Positions 17,715-26,469 of a stretch of 57,933 nucleotides of DNA are shown piece after piece. The DNA lies in NCBI GenBank assembly GCA_045631205.1, contig JAZQUI010000020.1, positions 1 to 57,933 of the forward strand, in the 5' to 3' direction. A model generated the notes under the pieces. The model saw only the letters and a list, made by a program, of their open reading frames with translations, was not told where the DNA came from and searched no databases. Position 1 is the stretch's first letter. The number at the start of each line of letters is the position of its first letter. The position numbers and the translations under genes were made by a program. Source of the DNA: HGM04593 sp045631205 (lineage in GTDB: Bacteria; Bacteroidota; Bacteroidia; Bacteroidales; Bacteroidaceae).

Positions 17715-18782
17715 ATGAAAAAGATAAATTTCAACGCAGGTCCGTCGATTATGCCTCAGGAGGTGTTCGACGCTGCAGCAAAATCGGTTTTGGATTTTAA
17801 TGGCATCGGCCTCTCGATATTGGAAATCAGCCACCGCTCAAAGGATTTTGTGGCTGTTCTCGATGAAGCACGCGCTTTGTTCAAGGAAATCCTTGACATT
17901 CCCGATGGGTATACAACACTTTTCCTCGGTGGTGGTGCAAGTATGCAATTCTGCATGGTACCTTTCAACTTCCTCAAGAAGAAGGCTGCTTACTTGAATA
18001 CAGGTACTTGGTCGTTAAAGGCTCTTAAAGAGGCGCAGCTTGTAGGTGAGGCTGTTGAGGTTGCTTCGTCAAAGGATAAACTTTACAGCTACATCCCCAA
18101 GGATTATGTTATTCCCGCAGATGCCGATTATTTCCACATTACTACAAATAATACCATCTATGGTACTGAAATCCGTCACGACCTTGACTCACCAGTTCCT
18201 TTGATTGCCGATATGTCGTCGGATATTTTCTCTCGTCCCATCGATGTAAGCAAATATAACTGTATCTATGGTGGTGCACAGAAGAACCTTGCGCCTGCCG
18301 GTGTGGCTTTTGCCATTGTTAAAGAGGATGCGCTTGGCAAGGTTGACCGCCAGATACCTACAATGTTGAACTATCAGGTACATATCGACGGTGGTTCTAT
18401 GTATAACACCCCTCCTGTATTCCCCATTTATGTTGCTCTTGAGAATCTTCGCTGGATTAAGGCTCAGGGTGGTGTGAAGGAGATGCAGCGTCGTGCCGAA
18501 CTCCGTTCGCAGATGCTTTACGATGAGGTTGACCGCAACCGTATGTTCAAAGGTACTGCTGCTGTAGAGGACCGTTCTGTTATGAATATTGACTTTGTTA
18601 TGGCCGATGAGTACAAGGAACTTGAGGCTGACTTTATGCAGTTTGCCACTGCACAGGGTATATGCAATATTAAAGGTCACCGTTCGGTAGGTGGTTTCCG
18701 TGCATCGTGCTACAATGCTATGCCCATCGAAGGTGTACAGCGTCTCGTGGATTGTATGAAGGAGTTTGAACGTACAAAATAA
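17715..18782 (+). CDS. serC: Phosphoserine aminotransferase
   Basis: SerC is a PLP enzyme converting 3-phosphohydroxypyruvate and glutamate to phosphoserine. The 355-residue protein starts with KINFNAGPSIMPQEVF and has ISHRSKDF, FLGGGASMQFCMVPFN and the PLP-lysine region YGGAQKNLAPAGVAF. It ends with GHRSVGGFRASCYNAMPIEG, all diagnostic of the SerC family. It is followed 15 bp later by serA, so two consecutive serine-biosynthesis steps are coded together. Confidence 0.97.
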   Translation: MKKINFNAGPSIMPQEVFDAAAKSVLDFNGIGLSILEISHRSKDFVAVLDEARALFKEILDIPDGYTTLFLGGGASMQFCMVPFNFLKKKAAYLNTGTWSLKALKEAQLVGEAVEVASSKDKLYSYIPKDYVIPADADYFHITTNNTIYGTEIRHDLDSPVPLIADMSSDIFSRPIDVSKYNCIYGGAQKNLAPAGVAFAIVKEDALGKVDRQIPTMLNYQVHIDGGSMYNTPPVFPIYVALENLRWIKAQGGVKEMQRRAELRSQMLYDEVDRNRMFKGTAAVEDRSVMNIDFVMADEYKELEADFMQFATAQGICNIKGHRSVGGFRASCYNAMPIEGVQRLVDCMKEFERTK

Positions 18783-18797
18783 ATTTTGGATAGAATT

Positions 18798-19718
18798 ATG
18801 AAAAAAATATTGGTTGCAACAGAAAAGCCTTTTGCAGCTGTTGCTGTAAATGGTATTAAAGAGGTTGCCGATGCTGCTGGTTACGAACTTGTTTTGTTGG
18901 AGAAATATGCTTCAAAAGCAGAACTGCTTGCAGCTGTTGCTGATGCCGATGCGATAATCATTCGTAGCGATATTGTGGATGCCGAGGTTATGGATGCTGC
19001 CAGAAACTGCAAGATTGTGGTACGTGCAGGTGCTGGTTTCGATAATGTGGATCTTGCTGCTGCAACAGAGCGTGGCATCTGTGTGATGAATACTCCCGGA
19101 CAAAATTCAAACGCAGTGGCGGAACTTGCCTTCGGTATGATGGTGTATGCTTACCGCAATATGTTCAACGGTACTTCGGGTATGGAACTCAAAGGCAAGA
19201 AACTGGGTATTCATGCTTATGGTAACGTGGGCCGTAACGTGGGCCGCATAGCCAAAGGTTTTGGTATGGATATTTATATCTACGATATTTTTACTCCCCA
19301 GGAGATTGTTGAGGCCGACGGTGTGAACCGTGTTGATTCGGCTGAGGAGCTTTACAAGATGTGTGATGTGGTTTCTTTGCACATTCCCGCAACTCCCGAA
19401 ACCAAGAATTCTATTGGCAAGGCTCTTGTTGGTTCTATGCCCAAAGGTGCTCTCTTGGTGAACACTGCCCGTAAAGAGGTTATCAACGAGCCTGAACTTA
19501 TTGAGCTTATGTCGGAGCGTGGTGATGTCAAGTATGTTACCGATATTGCTCCTGCGGCATTGGATGAGTTCAACAAATTCGAGGGACGTTTTTTTGCAAC
19601 ACCCAAGAAGATGGGTGCGCAGACTGCCGAGGCTAATATCAATGCCGGTATTGCTGCTGCAAAACAGATTGTTGCTTTCTTTGAAGAGGGCTGTGAGCGT
19701 TTCCGTGTAAATAAATAA
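18798..19718 (+). CDS. serA: D-3-phosphoglycerate dehydrogenase, Lys-type active site
   Basis: The product oxidises 3-phosphoglycerate to 3-phosphohydroxypyruvate with NAD(P). It has 306 residues, the short form without ACT or regulatory domains. Visible are RAGAGFDNVDL, the dinucleotide fold GIHAYGNVGRNVGRIAKGFG, and VSLHIPATPETKNSI. NTARKEVINEPEL supplies the usual catalytic Arg. At the position of the catalytic His (commonly PHIG-A-T-E) the sequence is TPKKMGAQTAEAN, that is, Lys. From memory, phosphoglycerate dehydrogenases of Bacteroidales and Entamoeba share this substitution. The ATG at 18798 is preferred over an in-frame TTG at 18786. Confidence 0.93.
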   Translation: MKKILVATEKPFAAVAVNGIKEVADAAGYELVLLEKYASKAELLAAVADADAIIIRSDIVDAEVMDAARNCKIVVRAGAGFDNVDLAAATERGICVMNTPGQNSNAVAELAFGMMVYAYRNMFNGTSGMELKGKKLGIHAYGNVGRNVGRIAKGFGMDIYIYDIFTPQEIVEADGVNRVDSAEELYKMCDVVSLHIPATPETKNSIGKALVGSMPKGALLVNTARKEVINEPELIELMSERGDVKYVTDIAPAALDEFNKFEGRFFATPKKMGAQTAEANINAGIAAAKQIVAFFEEGCERFRVNK

Positions 19719-19731
19719 GTAGTAAAGGAAT

Positions 19732-20979
19732 ATGGCTGTAATTAAACCTTTCAAAGGTGTGCGTCCTCCGCGCGAACTTGTGGAGCAGGTACAGAGCCGT
19801 CCTTACGATGTGCTTAACAGCGAAGAGGCACGTGCCGAAGCCGAGGGTAACGAAAAGTCTTTGTATCACATAATTCGTCCCGAGATTGATTTTCCCGTAG
19901 GTACCGACGAGCACGCTCCCGAGGTGTATGCCAAGGCTGCGGAGAATTTTGCAAAGTTCCAGCAGAAGGGTTGGCTCGTACAGGATGCCAAAGAGCAATA
20001 TTATATATATGCGCAGACGATGAATGGCCGTACACAGTATGGTCTTGTGGTTTGTGCTTATGTAAATGACTATTTGAACGGGGTGATAAAGAAACACGAA
20101 CTTACCCGTAAGGATAAGGAGGAGGATCGCATGAAGCACGTTCGCGTGAACGATGCCAATATTGAACCGGTGTTCTTTGCTTATCCCGACAATGCTGCTC
20201 TCGACTCAATTGTTGCGCGTTATACATCTGCTATGCCCGAGTATGACTTCACTGCACAGCTCGATGGTTTCCGTCACCAGTTGTGGATTATTGATAACGA
20301 AGATGATATTGCGGCTATAACAATGGAATTTGCCTCAATGCCTGCTTTGTATATTGCCGACGGCCATCATCGTTCGGCTGCAGCAGCACTTGTGGGCAAG
20401 GAGAAGGCAGATAACAACCCTGCGCATCGCGGCGACGAGGAGTACAACTACTTTATGGCAGTATGCTTCCCATCTAGCCAGCTTACCATTATTGATTATA
20501 ATCGTGTGGTAAAGGATCTTAATGGACTTACCGAGGATGAGTTCCTCGTTGCATTGGCAAAGAACTTTGATGTGGTGGATAAGGGTTCTGAGATTTACAA
20601 GCCTGATATGTTGCATAACTTCTCGCTTTATCTTGGCGGTCGCTGGTACAGTCTCACTGCAAAAGAGGGTACTTTTGATGATAATGATCCCATTGGAGTG
20701 CTCGATGTTACTATATCGTCAAATCTTATCCTTGATGAGATTTTGGGTATAAAGGATTTGCGCACCGATAAACGAATTGATTTTGTTGGTGGCATACGTG
20801 GCTTGAGTGAACTTAAACGCCGTGTGGACAATGGTGAGATGAAGGCGGCTCTCGCACTCTATCCCGTGTCTATGAAACAGCTTACCGATATTGCCGATAC
20901 TGGTAATATTATGCCGCCAAAGACAACCTGGTTTGAGCCTAAATTGCGTTCGGGCTTGGTTATTCATAAATTATCTTGA
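19732..20979 (+). CDS. DUF1015 family protein, likely linked to serine metabolism
   Basis: This 415-residue protein of the DUF1015/COG4198 family is conserved beside serC-serA in Bacteroidales as far as I recall. The N-terminus IKPFKGVRPPRELVEQVQ and RPYDVLNSEEA are family hallmarks. A G211-H-H-R214 motif in IADGHHRSAAAALVG resembles the nucleotide-binding G-x-H-R of the ParB/SerK-like fold. No phosphoserine phosphatase gene follows serC-serA here, so a role in the last serine step, or in serine phosphorylation, is an attractive but untested inference. Its stop overlaps the start of yigZ (TGATG). Confidence 0.85.
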   Translation: MAVIKPFKGVRPPRELVEQVQSRPYDVLNSEEARAEAEGNEKSLYHIIRPEIDFPVGTDEHAPEVYAKAAENFAKFQQKGWLVQDAKEQYYIYAQTMNGRTQYGLVVCAYVNDYLNGVIKKHELTRKDKEEDRMKHVRVNDANIEPVFFAYPDNAALDSIVARYTSAMPEYDFTAQLDGFRHQLWIIDNEDDIAAITMEFASMPALYIADGHHRSAAAALVGKEKADNNPAHRGDEEYNYFMAVCFPSSQLTIIDYNRVVKDLNGLTEDEFLVALAKNFDVVDKGSEIYKPDMLHNFSLYLGGRWYSLTAKEGTFDDNDPIGVLDVTISSNLILDEILGIKDLRTDKRIDFVGGIRGLSELKRRVDNGEMKAALALYPVSMKQLTDIADTGNIMPPKTTWFEPKLRSGLVIHKLS

Positions 20980-21602
20980 TGTTACAGGAGGATACATACA
21001 AGACTATAGAAGAGCAAGGCGAGGGAATTTACACCGAGAAAAGGAGTAAATTCCTCGCTTTTGCAATACCTGTGACCACAGTCGAAGAGGTCAAGGAAAT
21101 TGTGGAAGTTTATCAGAAAAAGTATTACGATGCACGTCACGTGTGCTATGCCTATCGTCTGGGAGAGCGTGGCGATGTTGAACGCTCTAACGATAATGGC
21201 GAACCGTCGGGCACGGCAGGAAAGCCTATATTGGGCCAGATACACAGCAAGGAACTGACAAATGTGCTTGTAATTGTGGTGCGTTACTTTGGTGGTGTGA
21301 AACTTGGTACAAGCGGTCTCATTGTTGCTTATCGTCTTGCTGCTGCCGAGGCTCTTGAAGCTGTGCCCCATATAGAGAAGACCATTAATGAGGAGATTAC
21401 TCTGCGTTTTTCCTATCCCTTGCTTAATGATGTTTTGCGCATAGTTAAAGAGGAGGCTCCGCGTGTGGTGGAGCAGACTTTTGACAACGAGTGCGTGGTA
21501 CGTTTGTCGATGAGGCTTTCGCGTATGCCGCGTCTTGTTGAGCGTTATGAGAAACTGGTAATAAGCAGTAAGGGGGATTTGAAGATAGAACTTCCGGAAT
21601 AG
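20979..21602 (+). CDS. yigZ: YigZ/IMPACT family protein (UPF0029)
   Basis: This 207-residue protein shows the YigZ layout. The N-terminal UPF0029 domain contains YTEKRSKFLAFAIPV, YYDARHVCYAYRLGE and DNGEPSGTAGKPIL, then VVIVVRYFGGVKLGTSGLI. A small C-terminal ferredoxin-like domain follows. IMPACT relatives in eukaryotes modulate translation stress signalling; the bacterial role is poorly defined. The ATG at 20979 shares a base with the DUF1015 stop, indicating translational coupling at the end of the ser operon. Confidence 0.92.
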   Translation: MLQEDTYKTIEEQGEGIYTEKRSKFLAFAIPVTTVEEVKEIVEVYQKKYYDARHVCYAYRLGERGDVERSNDNGEPSGTAGKPILGQIHSKELTNVLVIVVRYFGGVKLGTSGLIVAYRLAAAEALEAVPHIEKTINEEITLRFSYPLLNDVLRIVKEEAPRVVEQTFDNECVVRLSMRLSRMPRLVERYEKLVISSKGDLKIELPE

Positions 21603-21620
21603 CATTATATAATGTAATAC

Positions 21621-21656
21621 AAGAAAGCGACTTTTATGCAAAAGTCGCTTTCTTGT
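21621..21656. terminator. Bidirectional terminator between yigZ and rhodanese gene
   Basis: AAGAAAGCGACTTTT (21621-21635) pairs perfectly with AAAAGTCGCTTTCTT (21640-21654). It lies between convergent genes and can serve both. Confidence 0.9.
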
Positions 21657-21698
21657 TGTATATACTTTGTCTTGCTGATATATTGCTTTGTAGTATTG

Positions 21699-22328
21699 TT
21701 ATTTCATATTGATGTTTCTTGTAAAATCTTCCAGAATATCCTCTATCTCCTTTTTGTGGTTTAGGGCTTCGCTCTCCTCGGCATTTATCTTTTCCACCCA
21801 CTCTTTAATCTCTTTTTCATGTTTCTCACACAGGTTATTGTACTCTATAAAGAGATTTTCTGTTAGTTCTTCTCCTTCCTCTTGGCTTGTTATTCTTGCA
21901 GCCTTTTGTACGTAGTTTTGCAGAAGATGTTTAATTTCGTGTGTAATGAAAAGTGTTCCATTGCCTTTCCACGCTTTGAATCCGCCATCGAGCTCAATAA
22001 CATTGTACCCTGCTTGCGACAACTGTGATGCTGCGTTTTTGCTGCGTCGTCCGCTACGGCAGTAGAGTGCAACTGTGTGATTCTTGTTGAGTTTTTCTGT
22101 AGCTTTTGTTATAAAATTATCCTGTGTTACATCTATGTTTATGCTACCGGCAATATTGCCTTGTGTGTGCTCTTCGCTTGTGCGCACATCCAGAAGTTGT
22201 GTTTCTGCTTTATCGATTTCAGTATTGAAATCTTGAAGCGAGAGGGTGGTGTAGCTATTGTTGCTACGCGCGCAGGCAATTATGGCTATAGCAATAATAA
22301 GCAAAGTTGTAAATTTGTGGAATTTCAT
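21699..22328 (-). CDS. Rhodanese-domain lipoprotein with C-terminal coiled coil
   Basis: The 209-residue protein begins with a signal peptide and lipobox ending IIACARS (Cys 19), so it should be membrane-anchored on the periplasmic side. Residues about 30-120 form a rhodanese domain (LLDVRTSEEHTQGNIAGSIN) with the active-site loop ALYCRSGRRS, compatible with persulfide or sulfurtransferase chemistry. The last 70 residues are strongly charged and helical (KHEKEIKEWVEKINAEE), a likely coiled coil not found in simple rhodaneses. It appears monocistronic. Substrate and partner are unknown. Confidence 0.85.
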   Translation of the reverse strand: MKFHKFTTLLIIAIAIIACARSNNSYTTLSLQDFNTEIDKAETQLLDVRTSEEHTQGNIAGSINIDVTQDNFITKATEKLNKNHTVALYCRSGRRSKNAASQLSQAGYNVIELDGGFKAWKGNGTLFITHEIKHLLQNYVQKAARITSQEEGEELTENLFIEYNNLCEKHEKEIKEWVEKINAEESEALNHKKEIEDILEDFTRNINMK

Positions 22329-22345
22329 TGTTGAACTGTATTATA

Positions 22346-22382
22346 AAATATATGCTCGCCAAGTTGGCAAGCATATATTTTT
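22346..22382 (-). terminator. Terminator of ppiD
   Basis: AAATATATGCTCGCCA (22346-22361) pairs with TGGCAAGCATATATTT (22365-22380) with one mismatch, followed on the minus strand by a T-rich run. Confidence 0.85.
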
Positions 22383-22400
22383 GATATGTTTCTTTTATTA

Positions 22401-24530
22401 TTAGAAGAACTTGTATCTGTTATCCTCAATATCGGCATCTTGTACGAGTACGTTGAGGAAGCGGCTTGCCTCGCGTGAGCCTTGTGCTTTCATTCTGTCT
22501 TCCTCGGCCTTGGTGTTGAACTCTGTACCTTTTGCATTCTTGGCGATGAGTTTAATCACATATACACCGCTGTTTCCTTTGACGGGAGCACTCTCCTCAC
22601 CAACGTTCATCTTTGTAACGGCTGCGCTGATAGCGGGCTCGCTTGCTGATGTTGCGCTGATGTAAGCAGGAGCGCTGAAGCTGATGCGTTTTGTTTCACA
22701 AGTCTTGATGTTTGCATCTTTCTTAAGTTCGTCGAAGCTCTTGCCTTTGATATCTTTGATGATTTTCTCGGCTTTCTTGTTGTTGCTTGCCTCGTATGAG
22801 AGCATAGGTTTGAGAAGTTCCATATCGGTGTAGCCTTTCTCGTTGATGCTTGAAAGGGCTGCAACAAGGAGGTTGTCGTTCTCGCCACACTCGTAGAGGG
22901 GTGAGATTTCCTCTTCTTCAGCCTCGAATACCCATTTGAGAGCCTCACGTGTACCTGCAAGGTTTGCCACTTTGTGTGCTGCTGTGGAAATGTTGTTCTG
23001 TGTCATTACACGGTAACCATACTCCTCGGCATTTTTCTCAAGGTCAACAATAGATTTGCAAGAAGCTACATATTGGCTGAATTTGTTGTATGCCTCATTG
23101 TATGTTTCGCTGCTGAACTCTGCTGTACGTTTGAGAACGATGGTGTTGTATTTTGTTACAGGGTTTTTGCTGTCGATTACCTGGAAGATAAACTTAACAG
23201 GTGTGTTATCGAGGCTTACGAGAGTGTAAACACCTTTTTTGGCTTGCATAATTGTGCTTAGCAAGGTTGCGTCGTTGCCAACGATGGGAGCACCTTCGTA
23301 TTGTGCCGATGTAAGCCAAATAGAGTCGCTGTTCTCCTGGCCGTATTTCTTGGCTATCTCTTTATAGTTTGCACCGCCTTTAAGAGCATTGTAGATGCTG
23401 TCGGCAAGTGTAGCTGTAGCCTCGGGAGTCTCTGCATTCACTGCAAGCATACGATATTGTATAGAGTCGGCTGCTGTGCTCTTTGAGATGGTTTTGAATA
23501 CTGTGTAAGAGTCGTCAGACTGGTTGTAGAAAGGACCTGCTACGGTGTTGATAGCTACAGAGTCGAGACGAACCTGTACCTCCTCGGGGTATGCGCTCTT
23601 TTGCCAAGCAAGATCTGAATAGCTGATTTCGCTACCTGAAAGGCGTGCGATGGTTGCGTATTCTTTGTTACCGGCTTTCAAAGAGTCGGCCCACTCGGTG
23701 AGCTCCTCATTGAGTTGTGCGCGGTCGGCTGCACTGGGTGTTACGTGGAAACTTACATATTTGATGCTACGTGTTTCAGAGGGAGCTTTGAAGTTCTCTT
23801 TTCTTTCGTTGTAAAGAGCTTTGATTTCTGAATCGGTTGCAGTGTAGTCACCATCTTTCATTGCTGCATAGGGATAAGCTGCAACTTCAATGTCGTAAGT
23901 ATTGCTGTTAGCCTCCAAGTTGCTTTTTGCAACGATGGGGTTGCCAATGAATGAGTTGGCAATAAGTGCCTGATATTTATTGATAAGGATGTTCTGCATC
24001 AAAGTCTTCTCGATGAACTTCCAATAGTCATAAACAGGTTTGTATTGCTCAACAAACTGCATGTCCTCCTTGTTGCTGTCGTACTGTGCAAGGAAACCAT
24101 TGAGGATGTCCTTGTCAAAAGCACCTTGCTGGTTGCGGAATGGAGTCTGCATAAGGATGGGGTCGGTACCGGCCTCGATAATAGATTGTAACTCTGCTGT
24201 TGTTGCTGTGAGACCAATCTTCTCAGCCTCTGTTGCAATGAGCTTGTTGCAGATGTATGTGTTCCATACTTCATCCTTGATCTGGTTCAACTCATCCTCG
24301 CTGGGGCTGTTGGTGCCTCTTGCGAATTTGAAAACATTTGTGTACTCCTCGTACATCTTCTGGAATTCGACAGCAGAAAGTTCTTCACCGTTTACACTAC
24401 CAACGCTCTGGCTGGTGGTGTGAGATTGAATGAGTCTCCAAGCATCACCTGCAATGAATGCAAACAATGCCAAGCCCACAAAGATAACCAAGAGTGGGCC
24501 CATGTTGCGTAATTTTTGTAATGTCGCCAT
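22401..24530 (-). CDS. ppiD: PpiD/SurA-type periplasmic peptidyl-prolyl isomerase
   Basis: The 709-residue protein has one N-terminal membrane anchor (MGPLLVIFVGLALFAFIAGD) and a large periplasmic part. A SurA_N-like domain follows the anchor (GSVNGEELSAVEFQKMYEEY), then parvulin-like PPIC regions and a C-terminal helical domain. This is the architecture of PpiD/SurA_N_3 proteins that help outer-membrane proteins fold near the Sec translocon. It lies at the end of the coaX-lptC cluster but has its own promoter match. Parvulin repeats are diverged, so isomerase activity is uncertain. Confidence 0.88.
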   Translation of the reverse strand: MATLQKLRNMGPLLVIFVGLALFAFIAGDAWRLIQSHTTSQSVGSVNGEELSAVEFQKMYEEYTNVFKFARGTNSPSEDELNQIKDEVWNTYICNKLIATEAEKIGLTATTAELQSIIEAGTDPILMQTPFRNQQGAFDKDILNGFLAQYDSNKEDMQFVEQYKPVYDYWKFIEKTLMQNILINKYQALIANSFIGNPIVAKSNLEANSNTYDIEVAAYPYAAMKDGDYTATDSEIKALYNERKENFKAPSETRSIKYVSFHVTPSAADRAQLNEELTEWADSLKAGNKEYATIARLSGSEISYSDLAWQKSAYPEEVQVRLDSVAINTVAGPFYNQSDDSYTVFKTISKSTAADSIQYRMLAVNAETPEATATLADSIYNALKGGANYKEIAKKYGQENSDSIWLTSAQYEGAPIVGNDATLLSTIMQAKKGVYTLVSLDNTPVKFIFQVIDSKNPVTKYNTIVLKRTAEFSSETYNEAYNKFSQYVASCKSIVDLEKNAEEYGYRVMTQNNISTAAHKVANLAGTREALKWVFEAEEEEISPLYECGENDNLLVAALSSINEKGYTDMELLKPMLSYEASNNKKAEKIIKDIKGKSFDELKKDANIKTCETKRISFSAPAYISATSASEPAISAAVTKMNVGEESAPVKGNSGVYVIKLIAKNAKGTEFNTKAEEDRMKAQGSREASRFLNVLVQDADIEDNRYKFF

Positions 24531-24594
24531 AATTTATTTTTATTTATATTATACTTTTTAAATGCTTTCCTGCCTCTTTTTGGGGCATTGGTCG

Positions 24595-24602
24595 CAAAGT
24601 TA
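24595..24602 (-). promoter_or_regulatory. Candidate -7 box of ppiD
   Basis: The minus strand reads TAACTTTG, an exact TAnnTTTG match 65 bp before the ppiD ATG. No good -33 TTTG at 19 bp. Confidence 0.45.
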
Positions 24603-24641
24603 CAAAAACGCTTTTAAAAATGGTAATTTTAAGCAAAAAAC

Positions 24642-25904
24642 TTACTCTATAATTTTCAACTTTATCAATTCTATTTTTGTACTGCGTTTTTTGATTATCT
24701 GTATTTGATATTTGTCGATTTTTATGGTTTCGTTGAGCTGCGGGAAACGCTGGTGGTGTGATAGTATGAAACCACCGATGGTTTGATATTCTTCAGACTC
24801 GGGCAGGTCGAGATCGAATAGTTCGTTTACGCGCTCTATTTCCAGACGGCCCGACAAAATGTATTCGCCGTTAGGTTGTTCCTTGGCAACAAGGTTTGTA
24901 TTATCGTGCTCGTCTTCTATTTCACCGAAAATCTGTTCTACAAGGTCTTCAAGTGATATAATTCCTGATGTTCCACCAAATTCATCTACTACCACGGCAA
25001 GAGATTTCTTCTGCTGCATAAGGGTGCGCATGAGTTTGTGTGCCGATAGTGTTTCGGGTACAATTGGCATTTTACATATTCTTTGCTGCCAACGGCCGGG
25101 AGTACGGAAAAGTTCCGATGAGTGTATGTAGCCTATAATGTTGTCTATGTTTTCCTTGAAGACTACAATTTTTGAGTGTCCCGACTCTATAAACATTGAT
25201 TTAAGTTCTTCGAGCGGTGTGTTTACCTCAACAGCTTCAATTTCGGTTCGTGGAACAAAGCATTCGCGTACTTTGATGTTTGAAAAATCGAGTACATTCT
25301 GGAATATTCTCACATCGTTGTCAATCTCTTTCTCTTCTGCTGCGTTTTCAATAGAATCCTGTATGAGATTGTTCAGTTCTCTCTTTGAGAATGTTGTGTC
25401 GCGTATCTCTTTTTCAATCTTTATTTTAAAGAGTCGCATGATGATGTACGACAACCAGGTCGTGAAACGCGACAGTGGGTATATGAGAATATACAACAAG
25501 TAGGTTATAAGTGCAAACCTCTTTAATGCACGGTTGGGGTTTATTCTAAAAAGAGCTTTGGGTATGAATTCTCCTGTGAATATGATTACTATTGTAGAAA
25601 TCAGCGTTTCTAGAAATAGCTTGAGCGAGGTGGAAGTGGTGAGCTCTTCAAGGAATATGGTGTTCAGTATGTTTGCCATAAGCATACTGTAAATGACCAA
25701 CACGATGTTATTGCCAACAAGCAAACTTGATATGAAGTTGTTGCTGTTGTTGTAAAATCGGTTGATTACATAAGAAGTGGCACTACGCTCATTGAGGTCT
25801 ATCTCCATGAGTAGTTTGTTTGATGCCACAAAGGCTATCTCCATACCCGAAAACAGTGCCGAAAGAAGTATAACCGCAAATAACAGTAAGAATGTGATTG
25901 TCAT
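24642..25904 (-). CDS. CNNM/CorC (hemolysin family) membrane protein with CBS pair
   Basis: The 420-residue protein has three to four N-terminal membrane helices of the DUF21/CNNM type (ALFSGMEIAFVASNKLLMEI, ISSLLVGNNIVLVIYSMLMA). A CBS-domain pair follows (VRECFVPRTEIEAVEVNTPL; MQQKKSLAVVVDEFGGTSGI), then a C-terminal CorC/HlyC domain (LSGRLEIERVNELFDLDLPE). Relatives include CorC, magnesium efflux proteins and GldE of gliding Bacteroidota; the hemolysin label is historical. It follows lptC by 6 bp in the coaX operon, which hints at an envelope role, but ion transport is the safer guess. Confidence 0.87.
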   Translation of the reverse strand: MTITFLLLFAVILLSALFSGMEIAFVASNKLLMEIDLNERSATSYVINRFYNNSNNFISSLLVGNNIVLVIYSMLMANILNTIFLEELTTSTSLKLFLETLISTIVIIFTGEFIPKALFRINPNRALKRFALITYLLYILIYPLSRFTTWLSYIIMRLFKIKIEKEIRDTTFSKRELNNLIQDSIENAAEEKEIDNDVRIFQNVLDFSNIKVRECFVPRTEIEAVEVNTPLEELKSMFIESGHSKIVVFKENIDNIIGYIHSSELFRTPGRWQQRICKMPIVPETLSAHKLMRTLMQQKKSLAVVVDEFGGTSGIISLEDLVEQIFGEIEDEHDNTNLVAKEQPNGEYILSGRLEIERVNELFDLDLPESEEYQTIGGFILSHHQRFPQLNETIKIDKYQIQIIKKRSTKIELIKLKIIE

Positions 25905-25910
25905 ATAGTA

Positions 25911-26468
25911 TCAGTTCTCGATGGGGTATATTCCTTTTGTGTTTCTTATGTTCCAGGTATTGAGGTTCTGGTCGGCGTTGAAACCATAACCTTCGGTTAT
26001 CTGGTCTTCCTGCTCAATTCTTATGTAGGCGTCAGAGTATATCTCCTTTTTCTCTTGGCTCCAATAGAGTAGTTGAGTGAGGAATTTCTCTTTTTTTATG
26101 TTTTGTATGTCCACGTTGCCTATAAGCTTCCATAGTTTCTGGTCAGTGAAGAAATAGGCTGTGTCACATTTTATGACAGCTTCGATATTCATGTCGCGGT
26201 CATATTTTTCAAGGTAAACACCTTTTTCAAAGGCCCAAAATGGCGGGTTGCGCTTGTCGTAAACGAGCCATTCTTCGGCATCTATTTTGTAACTTATACG
26301 CCCTGAATCGCTTACAAGGTTGCTTACCCCGTAAGTGCTCATAGTGGGTAGGGTGTCGTTTTCGTTTGAAACGGCAACGGTTTTCTTGCTTTCTTGGCAA
26401 GAGAATTGAAAAAACAGTACAACAATCGCTACAATGGCGATTGTTGTACTTGTGCTTGTTTTCTGCAT
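25911..26468 (-). CDS. lptC: LPS export protein LptC
   Basis: LptC is the bitopic inner-membrane partner of the LptBFG ABC transporter and hands lipopolysaccharide to LptA. The 185-residue protein starts with a hydrophobic segment ending FFQFSC, which reads as a lipobox, unlike the plain anchor of enterobacterial LptC. The rest is the beta-jellyroll typical of the family, with YFFTDQKLWKLIGNVDIQN. The ATG at 26468 starts 1 bp after the TPR gene stop; an alternative ATG at 26492 overlaps it. It lies in a conserved Bacteroidales envelope cluster. Confidence 0.85.
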   Translation of the reverse strand: MQKTSTSTTIAIVAIVVLFFQFSCQESKKTVAVSNENDTLPTMSTYGVSNLVSDSGRISYKIDAEEWLVYDKRNPPFWAFEKGVYLEKYDRDMNIEAVIKCDTAYFFTDQKLWKLIGNVDIQNIKKEKFLTQLLYWSQEKKEIYSDAYIRIEQEDQITEGYGFNADQNLNTWNIRNTKGIYPIEN

Positions 26469-26469
26469 A

